Origin: an uncultured Vicinamibacterales bacterium
GTDB taxonomy: Bacteria > Acidobacteriota > Vicinamibacteria > Vicinamibacterales > UBA8438
NCBI GenBank assembly: GCA_958295905.1
Contig: OY282382.1
Location: 3,744,001 to 3,808,000, forward strand
DNA length: 64,000 bases
Reading direction: 5' to 3'
The notes beneath the pieces are model-generated. The model searched no databases. It was not told the origin of the DNA and saw only the letters and a list, made by a program, of their open reading frames with translations. The translations under genes were made by a program, and so were the position numbers. Positions 7,387 through 16,282 of this stretch are shown in pieces; the stretch's first letter is position 1, and every line of letters starts with the position of its first letter.

Positions 7387-8637
7387 ATGAGTGCGTTCAC
7401 CGGTCTGCGGTGCGCGATGTGCAAGACCGGGTTTCCATCCGAAGCGTTGTACGTCTGCGACCAGTGTCTCGGCCCGCTCGAGGCCTGCTACGACTACGAC
7501 GCGGTGCGGCGGACGCTCACCCGCGGGGCCATCGCCGGGCGGCCGCGCAACCTGTGGCGGTACCGCGAGCTGCTCCCGGTCACCGGCGAGCCCCGGACCG
7601 GCCTCGACTCCGGATGCACCCCCCTGGTGCGGGCCCATCGGCTGGGCCGGGAGCTGGGCGTGGCGGAGCTGTATCTGAAGGACGATTCGGTGAATCACCC
7701 GACGCTGTCCTACAAGGATCGGGTCGTGCCGGTAGCCGCCACCCGCGCGGTCGAGCTGGGATTCGAGACCCTGGGTTGCGCATCGACCGGCAACCTCGGG
7801 AACAGCGTGGCCGCCCACGCGGCCCGGCTCGGCCTGACCTGCTACGTGTTCATTCCGCAGGATCTGGAGCCGGGCAAGATCCTGGGCTCGGCCGTCGCCG
7901 GCCCCCACATCGTGAAGATCGACGGCACTTACGACGACGTCAACCGTCTGTGCACCCAGGCCGGCGAACGGTACGGGTGGGCGTTCGCCAACATCAACCT
8001 CCGCAGCTACTACGCCGAGGGCGCCAAGACCTGCGGGTTCGAGATCGTCGAGCAACTGGGGTGGCGCTATCCGCGGCACGTGGTGTCTCCGGTGGCCGGC
8101 GGCACCCTGCTGCCGCGCATCGGACGGGCGTTCCGCGAACTCCGCGAGGTGGGGCTGGCGGACGGCGAGCTGCCGGCGATTCATGCCGCGCAGGCGGCGG
8201 GTTGCTCCCCGGTGATCAACGCGCTCGAGACCGGGGCCGCGCACCCGGAGCCGGTGCGGCCGAACACCATCGCGAAGTCGATCGCCATCGGCAATCCGGC
8301 CGACGGGTATCAGGTGCTCGACACCATCCGGAGCACCGGCGGAACGGGAGCGCGGGCCACCGACGCGGAGATCCTCGACGCTATCGCCCTGCTGGCGCGC
8401 ACCGAGGGCATCTTCACGGAGCCGGCGGGCGGCACCACCCTCGCCGCCACCATCAACCTCCTCAAGAGCGGGGCGATCCCGAAGGACGAGTCGATCGTCG
8501 TCTGCATCACCGGCAACGGGTACAAGACCGCCCAGGTGATGGCCGACCATCCGACGGAATCGACCCGCATCGGACGGTCGCTGCGCGAGTTCGAGGCGTT
8601 CATGGCCTCGCGGACCGCGCAGGCGGTACATTCCTGA
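7387..8637 (+). CDS. thrC: Threonine synthase
   Basis: PLP enzyme converting O-phosphohomoserine to threonine. The 416-residue protein has the PLP-binding lysine in TLSYKDR (Lys110) and the SNP-like phosphate-binding region STGNLGNS. Two CxxC pairs at the N-terminus (Cys9/Cys12 and Cys24/Cys27) resemble the small zinc-ribbon found in bacterial and archaeal threonine synthases of the longer type. The start at 7387 is preceded by a good GGGGAG at 9 nt spacing. No homoserine kinase (thrB) is seen in the operon, so the kinase must be encoded elsewhere. Confidence 0.95.
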   Translation: MSAFTGLRCAMCKTGFPSEALYVCDQCLGPLEACYDYDAVRRTLTRGAIAGRPRNLWRYRELLPVTGEPRTGLDSGCTPLVRAHRLGRELGVAELYLKDDSVNHPTLSYKDRVVPVAATRAVELGFETLGCASTGNLGNSVAAHAARLGLTCYVFIPQDLEPGKILGSAVAGPHIVKIDGTYDDVNRLCTQAGERYGWAFANINLRSYYAEGAKTCGFEIVEQLGWRYPRHVVSPVAGGTLLPRIGRAFRELREVGLADGELPAIHAAQAAGCSPVINALETGAAHPEPVRPNTIAKSIAIGNPADGYQVLDTIRSTGGTGARATDAEILDAIALLARTEGIFTEPAGGTTLAATINLLKSGAIPKDESIVVCITGNGYKTAQVMADHPTESTRIGRSLREFEAFMASRTAQAVHS

Positions 8638-8647
8638 GAGCGTCGCC

Positions 8648-9931
8648 TTGGCTGCCGGAATCAGCTCCCCGGAATCGTTCAGCGAGATCGTCGAGGCGGA
8701 GGGCCACCTCATCGACTCGCGGCTGCTCGCCGCGGTCTTTGACAAGGTCATCGAACGCCGCGCCCGCTTCGATGTGCTCCAGTTCTCCATCGGCCGCACC
8801 AACGAGGAGTTCTCGCAGCTCGAGCTGCGGGTCACGACGGATACGCGGGATGCGCTCCGCGAGCTGGTCGCAGAGCTGATCCCCCTGGGTTGCCATCCCC
8901 GGCCGCAAGGCGAGGTGCGACTGGCCGCGGCCGGCGACGGATTCGTCCCCGACGACTTCTACTCGACCACCAATCACCGTACCCAGATTCGCCACGGCGG
9001 GCGCTGGGTGGACGTGGAGCAACAGCGGATGGATGCGGTGGTCGTGGTGCGCGACGGCCGGGCGGTCTGCCGCAAGCTCCGCGACGTCCGCTGCGGAGAC
9101 CGCGTGGTCTGCGGGGTGGACGGCATCCGGGTCCTGCCCGAGTTCCAGGAACGCGACCGGCTCGGGTTCGCGTTCATGACCGGCGACGTTTCGACCGAGC
9201 GGCGGGTGGAGGTCAGCGTGTCCCGGGTCGTCGGCATGATGCGGGAGGTCAAGGCGGAGGGTGGACGCATCGTCGTCGTGGCGGGACCCGTGGTCGTGCA
9301 CAGCGGAGGCGGCGACTATCTGAGCCGACTCATCCGGCAGGGATGGGTCGACGGGCTGCTGGCGGGAAACGCCCTGGCCGTGCACGACGTCGAGCGCGCC
9401 TTCTTCGGCACCTCGCTCGGGGTGGATCTGGACGTCGGCGTCGCCGTGGACGAGGGGCACAAGAACCACATGCGGGCCATCAACGTGATTCGCCGGGTCG
9501 GCGGCCTGCGCAATGCGGTAGAGCAGGGACACCTGCGCACCGGCGTCATGCACGACCTGATCGAGCAGAACGTGCCCTACGTGCTCGCCGGCAGCATCCG
9601 GGATGACGGACCGCTGCCGGATACGCTGATGGATCTCGTCGAGGCCCAGGAGCGGTACGCCGACATGCTGCACGGCGCGAAACTGGTGATCATGCTGTCG
9701 TCGATGCTCCACAGCATCGGGGTCGGCAACATGCTGCCGGCCTGGGTGCGCGTGGTGTGCGTGGACATCAACCCCGCGGTGGTGACGAAGCTCGCGGATC
9801 GCGGATCGTCCCAGACCGCGGGCATCGTGACCGACGTCGGACTGTTCCTGCACCAGTTGTCCGCGCAGATCGGCGGCGGGGCGGCGGTCGCGGAGGCCCG
9901 CGCCGCCGATCCGGACGGAGGGAATCGATGA
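8648..9931 (+). CDS. LOR/SDH-domain protein (TIGR00300 type; ornithine cyclodeaminase-like)
   Basis: A 427-residue protein of the LOR/SDH bifunctional-domain family. The N-terminal EAEGHLIDSRLL and IGRTNEEFSQLEL (residues 16-65) match the conserved opening of the family as I know it. The segment GPVVVHSGGGDYLSRLIRQG begins a Rossmann-like half, and KNHMRAINVIRRVGG is another family block. Archaeal relatives act as ornithine cyclodeaminases and cyanobacterial ones form the C-terminal half of arginine dihydrolases; the arginine dihydrolase domain is absent here. The TTG start is 10 bp after thrC, and the stop overlaps the lysC start (ATGA). Its place inside a Thr/Lys operon is unusual, and a role on a lysine- or ornithine-type substrate is only inferred. 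Confidence 0.75.
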   Translation: MAAGISSPESFSEIVEAEGHLIDSRLLAAVFDKVIERRARFDVLQFSIGRTNEEFSQLELRVTTDTRDALRELVAELIPLGCHPRPQGEVRLAAAGDGFVPDDFYSTTNHRTQIRHGGRWVDVEQQRMDAVVVVRDGRAVCRKLRDVRCGDRVVCGVDGIRVLPEFQERDRLGFAFMTGDVSTERRVEVSVSRVVGMMREVKAEGGRIVVVAGPVVVHSGGGDYLSRLIRQGWVDGLLAGNALAVHDVERAFFGTSLGVDLDVGVAVDEGHKNHMRAINVIRRVGGLRNAVEQGHLRTGVMHDLIEQNVPYVLAGSIRDDGPLPDTLMDLVEAQERYADMLHGAKLVIMLSSMLHSIGVGNMLPAWVRVVCVDINPAVVTKLADRGSSQTAGIVTDVGLFLHQLSAQIGGGAAVAEARAADPDGGNR

Positions 9932-11193
9932 CCGCGCCGGCGGCCCCCGGCCGTTCGGTGGTCGTGCAGAAGTACGGGGGGACGTCGGTGGCGACGGCGG
10001 AGCGGATTCTCGCCATCGCCGACCGGATCGCCCGGAACCTGCGCGGGACCCCGCGGCTCGTGGTGGTGCTCTCGGCCATGGGCCGCACCACCGACGACCT
10101 CGTCGCCCTCGCCAATCAGGTGTCCGACCGCCCCGCGGGCCGGGAGATGGACCTCCTGCTCTCGACCGGCGAGCAGGTCACCGTCTCGCTGCTCGGCTTG
10201 GCCCTGCAGAATCGGGGGATTCCCGCAATCTCCCTCACGGCGCCGCAGTGCGGGATTCGTACCGACGGGGTGTTCAACGTCGCCCGCATCCGCAGCATCG
10301 ACACCGCGCGCATTCGGGCCGAGCTGGACGCCGGCCGGGTCGTCATCGTGACCGGCTTCCAGGGCATCAACGACACCAACGACGTCACGACGCTCGGCCG
10401 GGGGGGCAGCGACATCACCGGGGCGGCCCTCGCGGCGGCCCTCGGCGCCGATGCCTGCGAGATCTGCACCGACGTGGACGGCGTGTTCTCCGCCGATCCG
10501 TCGCGCGTGCCGGGGGCGGGGCAGTGGGCGGAGATCACCTACGAGGAGGCCATCGAAATGGCCTCGAGCGGCGCCAAAGTCCTGCATCCCCGCGCCGCCG
10601 AAGTGTGCATGGAGTACGACGTGCCGATTCACGTTCGCAGCAGCTTCCACCTGCGTGAAGGCACGTGGATTCGAGGAGCGGCAAGCATCATGGAACGAGC
10701 CGAGGTGGTCGCAGTCACCGGAGACGCGGAGATCGCGAAGTTCACGCTGCTGGACGTGCCGGACGAGCCGGGCATCGCGGCGCGGGTCTTTCAGGATCTG
10801 GCCGCCGGGGGCATCAACGTTCGGCTCATCATTCAGAGCGCGAGTTCCGCCCACCAGGGCCGCATCACGTTCATCCTCGACAAGGAGTTCGTCGCGGGGG
10901 CGCAGGAGCTCGCCCGGGGCTGGGAGGCCGAGGGGGTGACGAGCGGCTGCGTGGTCGAGAGCGACGTCGCCAAGATCTCCATCGTCGGCTCGCGGCTGGC
11001 CTCGACGCCGGGGCTGGCGGCGCGCATGTTCGCGGTCCTCGCGCGCCGGGCGATCAACATCGACTGCATCAGCTCGTCCGAGATGAAGGTCGCCTGCGTC
11101 ATTTCGGCCGAGCGTCTCGACGAGGCGACCGCGGCGGTGCACGAGGAGTTCTTCCCCCGGGACGACGACGGCGCCGCCGCGGCGACGGCGTGA
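9928..11193 (+). CDS. lysC: Aspartate kinase
   Basis: Phosphorylates aspartate, the entry step to Lys, Thr, Met and diaminopimelate. The 421-residue chain has the KYGGTS signature at 15-20, the kinase domain to about 265, and two C-terminal ACT domains (about 275-345 and 350-415) that normally bind Lys and/or Thr. The start at 9928 is set by the ATGA overlap with the preceding gene and by the signature; a longer upstream frame merely runs through the previous gene. Monofunctional, not fused to homoserine dehydrogenase. Confidence 0.96.
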   Translation: MTAPAAPGRSVVVQKYGGTSVATAERILAIADRIARNLRGTPRLVVVLSAMGRTTDDLVALANQVSDRPAGREMDLLLSTGEQVTVSLLGLALQNRGIPAISLTAPQCGIRTDGVFNVARIRSIDTARIRAELDAGRVVIVTGFQGINDTNDVTTLGRGGSDITGAALAAALGADACEICTDVDGVFSADPSRVPGAGQWAEITYEEAIEMASSGAKVLHPRAAEVCMEYDVPIHVRSSFHLREGTWIRGAASIMERAEVVAVTGDAEIAKFTLLDVPDEPGIAARVFQDLAAGGINVRLIIQSASSAHQGRITFILDKEFVAGAQELARGWEAEGVTSGCVVESDVAKISIVGSRLASTPGLAARMFAVLARRAINIDCISSSEMKVACVISAERLDEATAAVHEEFFPRDDDGAAAATA

Positions 11194-11228
11194 ACCCGCG
11201 CCGGCGCCGCCGTTCACGACCGCGGGGA

Positions 11229-11245
11229 GCGGGCAGTCTGCCCGC
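11229..11245. other. Perfect palindromic hairpin in lysC-asd spacer
   Basis: GCGGGCAG-T-CTGCCCGC is a perfect inverted repeat in the 129 bp gap between lysC and asd. It lacks a T-run, so it is not a canonical terminator. It may stabilise a processed mRNA end or slow polymerase; no function is shown by sequence alone. Confidence 0.5.
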
Positions 11246-11322
11246 ACGCAGGCATCAATCGGCAACCAGAACGTCGGCCGGCAACAAGGCGGGCGCGGCG
11301 CGCGCGCGAAGGACGGGCAGGG

Positions 11323-12369
11323 ATGGGCGCAAAGATCGAGGCGGGCGTTTTGGGCGCGACGGGAACGGTGGGGCAGGAGTTCATCACCCGACTGGCGGAC
11401 CATCCGTGGTTCACGGTCACGTGGATCGGCGCCAGTGAACGCTCGGCCGGGAAGGCCTACCGCGACGCGACCCCGTGGCGCCTGCCGACGGCGCGCCCGG
11501 ATCGCATCGCGGCGATGACCGTCGACCGCGTGACGCCCGGCCGGGCGCCCCGGCTGCTGTTCTCGGGCCTCGACGCCTCGGTGGCGGGAGACGTGGAAGC
11601 GGAATTCGCGCGGGCGGGGCACATCGTGGTCAGCAACGCCCGCAACCACCGCATGGATCCGGTGGTGCCGCTCGTGATTCCGGAGGTCAACGCCGACCAT
11701 CTGGCCCTGCTGACCGGGCAGAGAGCCGCCAAGGGATGGCTTGGCGGCATCGTCACCAACCCCAACTGCTCGACCATCGTGCTCGCCCTCGCGCTCGCGC
11801 CGTTCCGCCGGTTCGGTCTGCAGCAGGTGATCGTCTCCACGCTGCAGGCGATTTCCGGCGGGGGATACCCGGGGGTGCCGTCGCTCGACGTCGTCGGGAA
11901 CGTCATTCCGGTGGTGCGCGGCGAAGAGTCGAAGATGGAGACGGAGACGCAGAAGATCCTCGGCCGGGTCACCGGGGCCGGCGTCGAGTCCCATCCGGTG
12001 ACGGTGAGCGCAGGGACGACGCGGGTGCCGGTCATCAACGGTCACACCGAGTTGGTGACGGTGTCCCTCGACGCCGACCCCGCCCTCAAGGAGATGATTG
12101 CCGCCGTCCGCGATTTCCGCGGCCGCCCCCAGGAGCTGGAGCTGCCCGGAGCACCGGCCCGGCCCGTGCTGTATCTGGACGAGGAAGATCGGCCGCAGCC
12201 GCGGCTCGACGCCGATCGCGGCCGCGGCATGGCGGTGTGCGTCGGCCGTCTCCGCCCCTGTCCGGTGCTCGACTACAAGTTCGTCGCCATGGGGCACAAC
12301 ACCGTCCGCGGCGCCGCCGGGGCAGCGGTGCTGAACGCGGAGCTGTTGAAGGCGACCGGTCAGTTGTAG
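11323..12369 (+). CDS. asd: Aspartate-semialdehyde dehydrogenase
   Basis: Reduces aspartyl phosphate to aspartate semialdehyde. The 348-residue enzyme shows GATGTVGQ (11-18) for NADP binding and the catalytic cysteine in NPNCST (Cys149). Segments such as GEESKMETETQKILG resemble the archaeal/fungal type rather than the E. coli type. With lysC and hom it completes the path from aspartate to homoserine within one gene cluster. A GGACGGGCAGGG stretch just before the ATG serves as ribosome-binding region. Confidence 0.95.
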   Translation: MGAKIEAGVLGATGTVGQEFITRLADHPWFTVTWIGASERSAGKAYRDATPWRLPTARPDRIAAMTVDRVTPGRAPRLLFSGLDASVAGDVEAEFARAGHIVVSNARNHRMDPVVPLVIPEVNADHLALLTGQRAAKGWLGGIVTNPNCSTIVLALALAPFRRFGLQQVIVSTLQAISGGGYPGVPSLDVVGNVIPVVRGEESKMETETQKILGRVTGAGVESHPVTVSAGTTRVPVINGHTELVTVSLDADPALKEMIAAVRDFRGRPQELELPGAPARPVLYLDEEDRPQPRLDADRGRGMAVCVGRLRPCPVLDYKFVAMGHNTVRGAAGAAVLNAELLKATGQL

Positions 12370-12388
12370 ACCTCCGGCCGCAGGACGA

Positions 12389-12420
12389 CCGCGGGCCGGC
12401 GCATGGGCGCCGACCCGCGG
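12389..12420. terminator. Bidirectional terminator-like hairpin between convergent genes
   Basis: CCGCGGG pairs with CCCGCGG and, after one C-A mismatch, CGGCGC pairs with GCGCCG around an ATGG loop. It lies between asd and the convergent heme protein gene. There is no T-run on either side, so termination efficiency is uncertain. Confidence 0.5.
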
Positions 12421-12426
12421 AATCAG

Positions 12427-13653
12427 TCAGTTGGCCGGGGCGGGGGGGGCGGCATGGTCGACCAGCACGCGCATCGGGGCGTCGCTGGCGAAGAGCGACG
12501 GCAACGTTCCGGGACCGCCGCCGGGCTGCAACGTGGCCGTGACCTGCAGTGCGCCGCCGGCCGGAAGGTCCAACGGCTCTTCGAACCAGTACCGCGTCGG
12601 CCACGCCGGATCCGGCTCCCGAATCAACAACAGCGGCCGTCTCGAACCGTCCGGCAGCACCCCTTCGACCTGCAGTTCCCGGGCGCCCACCGCGACCTCC
12701 GGGAGCAGGGCGAGCAGGGTGACCTCGTCGTCGAACACGTGGCTGAAGGTCAACTCGCGGCCGGTCGGTTCGGGGGTCGAATCGACCACCGTCTGCTCGA
12801 TCGCATCAACGTCGCCCTCCGCCAGATGAAGTCCGAGACGGGTCTGATCGGTGAACTCCTGCCCCTCGGTGATCCAGGTCTTTTTGTAGAGAATCCGCGC
12901 GACGAGGTCGGCCCCGGCCGGCAGGGCATAGCCGATGCCGTCGAGCCGGGCGATCTGCTGGCCCGGCCACCACACCGCGATCGGCTCCGTGCCTTCGAAT
13001 CCTGAAGCGAATCCCGGTCCGTCATCCGCCGCGTCGGCGGCCCGAGCCCGGCCGCTCGTATCCACGTATACCGAGACGTGGCGGACCACCGCCCGGCTTC
13101 CCGGCAGGACGTCGACGGCGCTGATCCACCGGTCGCCTCCAAGATCCGTCGGCACGACGAAATAGCGAACCGTCTCCGTCGCGGCGGCGTCGAAGACGAA
13201 CGGTTCTGGCAGCGGAAGCTCGGCCGCCGGCTCGCCGAGGGTCCATCCGGTGTCGGGCGGCGGCGCGGCCGGCGTGAGGTTCCGCGGACCCTGCGGGTAG
13301 CCGCCGGCGGACCACTCCAGAAGCATGTCCATCTCGTGGGCGGGCAGCACGTGTCCGTTGCTGAAGCTGCCGAAACCGTCCTCCGCTTTCCAGGGCGGCA
13401 TGCGGAGGCCGAGAATCTCCTCACGAATGGACTGGGTCCACGGATAGGCCTCGCGGTAGGTCAGCAACGACATCGGGCCCACCCCGCCCTCGACGTGACA
13501 GCTTCCGCACTGGCGCTCGAAGATCGGGAAGATGTGCTCGTTGTAGTTGAAGCGGGACGCAATCGGGGTGTGTCCGCGCGTGATGCCGCCGAGCAGCACC
13601 ATGACCGCCACGGCCGCAAGACCGAGGGCCCCTGTCGTATGACGTCGCATCAT
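12427..13653 (-). CDS. Exported c-type heme / type II copper monooxygenase-like protein
   Basis: A 408-residue protein with an N-terminal signal or anchor helix (about residues 8-23). A single c-type heme motif CGSCH at 49-53 lies in a segment (FERQCGSCHVEGGVGPMSLL, then MPPWKAE) that is common in acidobacterial heme proteins. The remaining 300 residues are beta-rich and include VRHVSVYVD, which resembles the copper-ligand region of peptidylglycine-monooxygenase-like proteins. A strong GGGAGGAGG precedes two adjacent ATG codons. A periplasmic redox role is likely; the substrate is unknown, and the monooxygenase label is an inference from fold resemblance. It is 85 bp downstream of the DUF3347-like gene. 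Confidence 0.65.
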   Translation of the reverse strand: MMRRHTTGALGLAAVAVMVLLGGITRGHTPIASRFNYNEHIFPIFERQCGSCHVEGGVGPMSLLTYREAYPWTQSIREEILGLRMPPWKAEDGFGSFSNGHVLPAHEMDMLLEWSAGGYPQGPRNLTPAAPPPDTGWTLGEPAAELPLPEPFVFDAAATETVRYFVVPTDLGGDRWISAVDVLPGSRAVVRHVSVYVDTSGRARAADAADDGPGFASGFEGTEPIAVWWPGQQIARLDGIGYALPAGADLVARILYKKTWITEGQEFTDQTRLGLHLAEGDVDAIEQTVVDSTPEPTGRELTFSHVFDDEVTLLALLPEVAVGARELQVEGVLPDGSRRPLLLIREPDPAWPTRYWFEEPLDLPAGGALQVTATLQPGGGPGTLPSLFASDAPMRVLVDHAAPPAPAN

Positions 13654-13738
13654 CCTCCTCCCGAGCTCCGGTTTCCTGATAGGGGTGCGAAACGCCGCAC
13701 GGTGCGGAACGCCGAGCCGGCCGCGACCGGCGGCGGCG

Positions 13739-14965
13739 TCACGGGATGTCGTAAACCGCGTTGATCTCACCGACGGCGCCGCCGAAGATGGCGTACGCGC
13801 CGTCCACATCGTTCTTGTTGCCGAGATCGCCGTACCAGTCCAGCAGATAGGCCGAGCGCACCAAGTGACGAACCGCAATCCGAATCTGATTGCTGCTCGC
13901 CGCCGGCAGCGCTGACGTCGACCGCTGCAACGCCAGCGCGAGCTCCTTGGCCTGCAGGGCCGGGATGAAGATCTCGGTGAACGCCCCGCGGGCAATCAGG
14001 TCCTGAATCTGCCGGTCGCGCGACGCGATCTCGGCCGCGATCCGGGACGCCTCGTCGGGGATGTCCGGCAGGATGCGCTGCGCCAGCGGCACCGCGTCGG
14101 GGGCGTCGCCGCCGAAGACGACCGACGCGGGGGCGTCGGCCGCCGCCTCGGTGCTCAGCGCGCCGAAGATGAAATCGAAGCGCTCGGCGGGGAAGTCTTC
14201 CTCGAAGATGACCTTCGCGGTGATCTCGGCGGGGACGTCGAAGTTCGGGTCCGACGTCGGGATGAGGGCCTCGAGAAACGCGCCGTCCGGGCTCGGGAAG
14301 AGATCGAAGGCCCTGACCTCCACGAACTCGTCGGTCGCCTCGTCGTAATCCTCGAGCGTGACCGCCCGGCCGGTCCAGCCGCTGACGTCCACCGCCTCCC
14401 GGTAGTTGTCGGTCGCATACAAACGGAAAAGCCCCGGCTCGGGGAACGTGCCTTCTATGTGATGGAAGCTGTCCGGGGCCATGAACACGATGCCGCCCTG
14501 CCGGGGGCTGTGGTCCATGTGGGCCCCCGCCGCCGCGTCGACGACGCCGCAGGTGAGCATGAACGCGCCGTAGTACGGATTGCGAACCGGACCGTCACGC
14601 TGCACCCAGGCCGACCCGTTGTCGTACATCGGGCAGTACGCCCGCGCGAACCCCTGCGGCAGGGCCTGCTCGGCCAGCGATTCCGACAGCGGCTTGAAGC
14701 GGGCCCGCAGCTCTTCGATGCCGCCGGCCTCGAGCGCGTGCATCGCCAGCGCCCGGGTCGCGTCGTCGGTGATTCGCGCGAACTCTTCGAGCTCGGTCAT
14801 CGCGGTGTCGAGATCGTCGGCCGCGAGGGCTTCCTGAACCTCCACGTACTCGTTCAACTGGCTGGCGAAGTCAGCCGGTTCGGATTGCGTCGAGCCTGCG
14901 GCAACCGGCGCCGCCGCGGTCAGAACGGCAAGAAACACGGAGAGTGGAACGAAGCGCTTCTGCAT
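13739..14965 (-). CDS. Exported DUF3347-like protein
   Basis: A 408-residue secreted protein with a signal peptide ending near residue 24. The region CPMYDNGSAWVQ (111-122) followed by RNPYYGAFMLTCG (128-140) resembles DUF3347, a small domain found in copper-efflux membrane-fusion and other periplasmic proteins. The cysteines in CPM and LTCG are candidate metal ligands. The rest is mainly helical at both ends and not recognised. An alternative GTG start lies three codons upstream. It is followed on the same strand by a heme/copper-type protein, so a shared periplasmic metal or redox function is plausible but unproven. Confidence 0.6.
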   Translation of the reverse strand: MQKRFVPLSVFLAVLTAAAPVAAGSTQSEPADFASQLNEYVEVQEALAADDLDTAMTELEEFARITDDATRALAMHALEAGGIEELRARFKPLSESLAEQALPQGFARAYCPMYDNGSAWVQRDGPVRNPYYGAFMLTCGVVDAAAGAHMDHSPRQGGIVFMAPDSFHHIEGTFPEPGLFRLYATDNYREAVDVSGWTGRAVTLEDYDEATDEFVEVRAFDLFPSPDGAFLEALIPTSDPNFDVPAEITAKVIFEEDFPAERFDFIFGALSTEAAADAPASVVFGGDAPDAVPLAQRILPDIPDEASRIAAEIASRDRQIQDLIARGAFTEIFIPALQAKELALALQRSTSALPAASSNQIRIAVRHLVRSAYLLDWYGDLGNKNDVDGAYAIFGGAVGEINAVYDIP

Positions 14966-15092
14966 TTCGGGCACCCTGGCCTGGACTTGGTTTTGCAGGA
15001 ATCTATCGGGTTAGAGCGTCAACCCATCGCCCCTTCCTGCCGATAGAACTGAGAAGGAAAGTATACAACGCGCAAAACAGCCCAGACAATCG

Positions 15093-15998
15093 ATGCCGGA
15101 CTTCGAGCACGCCCCGGATGAGATGATCGGATTTCTGGACGAGATACGCGTCTCGCGCCGATTGGCCGCCAACACCGTCCTCGCCTACGAGCGCGACCTC
15201 GCGCGTCTGTGCGCCTTCGCGAAACAGAGGGATCGGGCGCCTGCCGCGCTCGACCGGGGCGATCTCGAGGCGTTCGTCCGCGAGCTCATGGTGTCGGGAC
15301 TGTCGCCTCGCTCGGTGGCGCGCCATGTCGCCGGCGTGCGGGGGTTCTACCGCTTCCTCGTCCTGGACGGCCGGTTGACGGCCAGTCCGGCCGACGACGT
15401 CCAGGCGCCGCGGGCTTGGCCGGCGCTGCCCAGGTTCCTGTCGCTGGACGAGGTCGACCGCCTCCTCGATCAGCCCGACACCGGCACCCCGGCGGGCCTC
15501 CGTGACCGCGCGCTCCTGGAGGTGCTCTATGCGACGGGCATGCGGGTCAGCGAGCTCGTGAACCTGCGCGTCGGCGACGTCAATCTCGATCGGGGACTGC
15601 TCACCTGCCTCGGGAAGGGCGCGAAGGAGCGGATGATCCCCGTCGGGGAAGCGGCCGCGGCGTGGACCCGCCGCTATCTCGCTTCGGCGCGGCCGGCCCT
15701 GCTCAAGCGCCGCGAATCGGTCCACCTCTTTCTGAACGCGCGGCGCGGTCGAGCGCTGAGCCGGGTCGGGTTCTGGGGGATCATCAAGAAGTACGGCCGC
15801 CAGGCCGGACTCACGCGGGAGATCAGCCCCCACACCTTGCGGCACTCGTTCGCCACGCACCTCCTGGAGCGGGGGGCGGACCTCCGCATCATTCAGACCC
15901 TGCTGGGACACGCGGACCTGTCCACCACCCAGATCTACACCCATATTCTCGACGCCCGGCTCCGGGCGATCCACGACGAGTTCCATCCCCGGGCGTGA
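15093..15998 (+). CDS. xerD: Tyrosine recombinase XerD/XerC type
   Basis: Site-specific recombinase that resolves chromosome dimers at dif with FtsK. The 301-residue length and the two-domain layout (SAM-like N-terminal core-binding domain to about 105, catalytic domain after) are typical. All catalytic residues are present: Arg151 (TGMRVSEL), Lys175, His247 and Arg250 (HTLRHS), His273 (LGHAD) and Tyr282 (IYTHI). It stands alone, not next to an integrated element, which favours the housekeeping XerC/D role over a phage integrase. The choice of XerD over XerC is by general resemblance only. Confidence 0.88.
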   Translation: MPDFEHAPDEMIGFLDEIRVSRRLAANTVLAYERDLARLCAFAKQRDRAPAALDRGDLEAFVRELMVSGLSPRSVARHVAGVRGFYRFLVLDGRLTASPADDVQAPRAWPALPRFLSLDEVDRLLDQPDTGTPAGLRDRALLEVLYATGMRVSELVNLRVGDVNLDRGLLTCLGKGAKERMIPVGEAAAAWTRRYLASARPALLKRRESVHLFLNARRGRALSRVGFWGIIKKYGRQAGLTREISPHTLRHSFATHLLERGADLRIIQTLLGHADLSTTQIYTHILDARLRAIHDEFHPRA

Positions 15999-16084
15999 CC
16001 GGCGGCGGCGGACCCCGAGTTGACGCGCGGGCGCGGGACGCCGTCCCGCCACCTCACGCGCACCCGGCGCCGGGCCGGCGCGCG

Positions 16085-16114
16085 TTGATTCCCGCTCGGC
16101 GTCGATGATATCGT
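16085..16114 (+). promoter_or_regulatory. Possible metK promoter
   Basis: TTGATT at 16085-16090, an 18 bp spacer and TATCGT at 16109-16114. If used, transcription would start near 16121 and give a GC-rich leader of about 160 nt before metK. The match is only moderate. Confidence 0.35.
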
Positions 16115-16139
16115 TAGCGGTCCACAGCGCGGTGGGGGA

Positions 16140-16248
16140 GGCGGCTATACGCGCCGCCGGCCCCCGCCGGCGCTTCGCAAGCACTTCAGGGGCCCGCGGA
16201 TACACGGGACCGCGGCGCCTCATCCGGCGTCATCATCGGCGCCGGATG
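16140..16248 (+). promoter_or_regulatory. Structured 5' leader of metK
   Basis: The untranslated stretch contains three strong inverted repeats: GGCGGC/GCCGCC at 16140-16158, GCCGGC-like arms around 16156-16172, and a perfect 9 bp stem CATCCGGCG/CGCCGGATG at 16221-16248 with a 10 nt loop. None of the SAM or SAH riboswitch consensus patterns I know is visible. The rest of 15999-16282 holds nothing recognisable. Confidence 0.35.
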
Positions 16249-16282
16249 CCCGCAGTCATCCACCAGCAAGGAGCACACCAGA

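Noticed and set aside
15093..15998. Phage or island integrase
   Set aside because: The recombinase has XerC/D length and motifs and no att-like repeats, tRNA or cargo genes next to it.
16115..16282. SAM or SAH riboswitch upstream of metK
   Set aside because: The conserved cores of the known classes are not visible; only generic hairpins are present.
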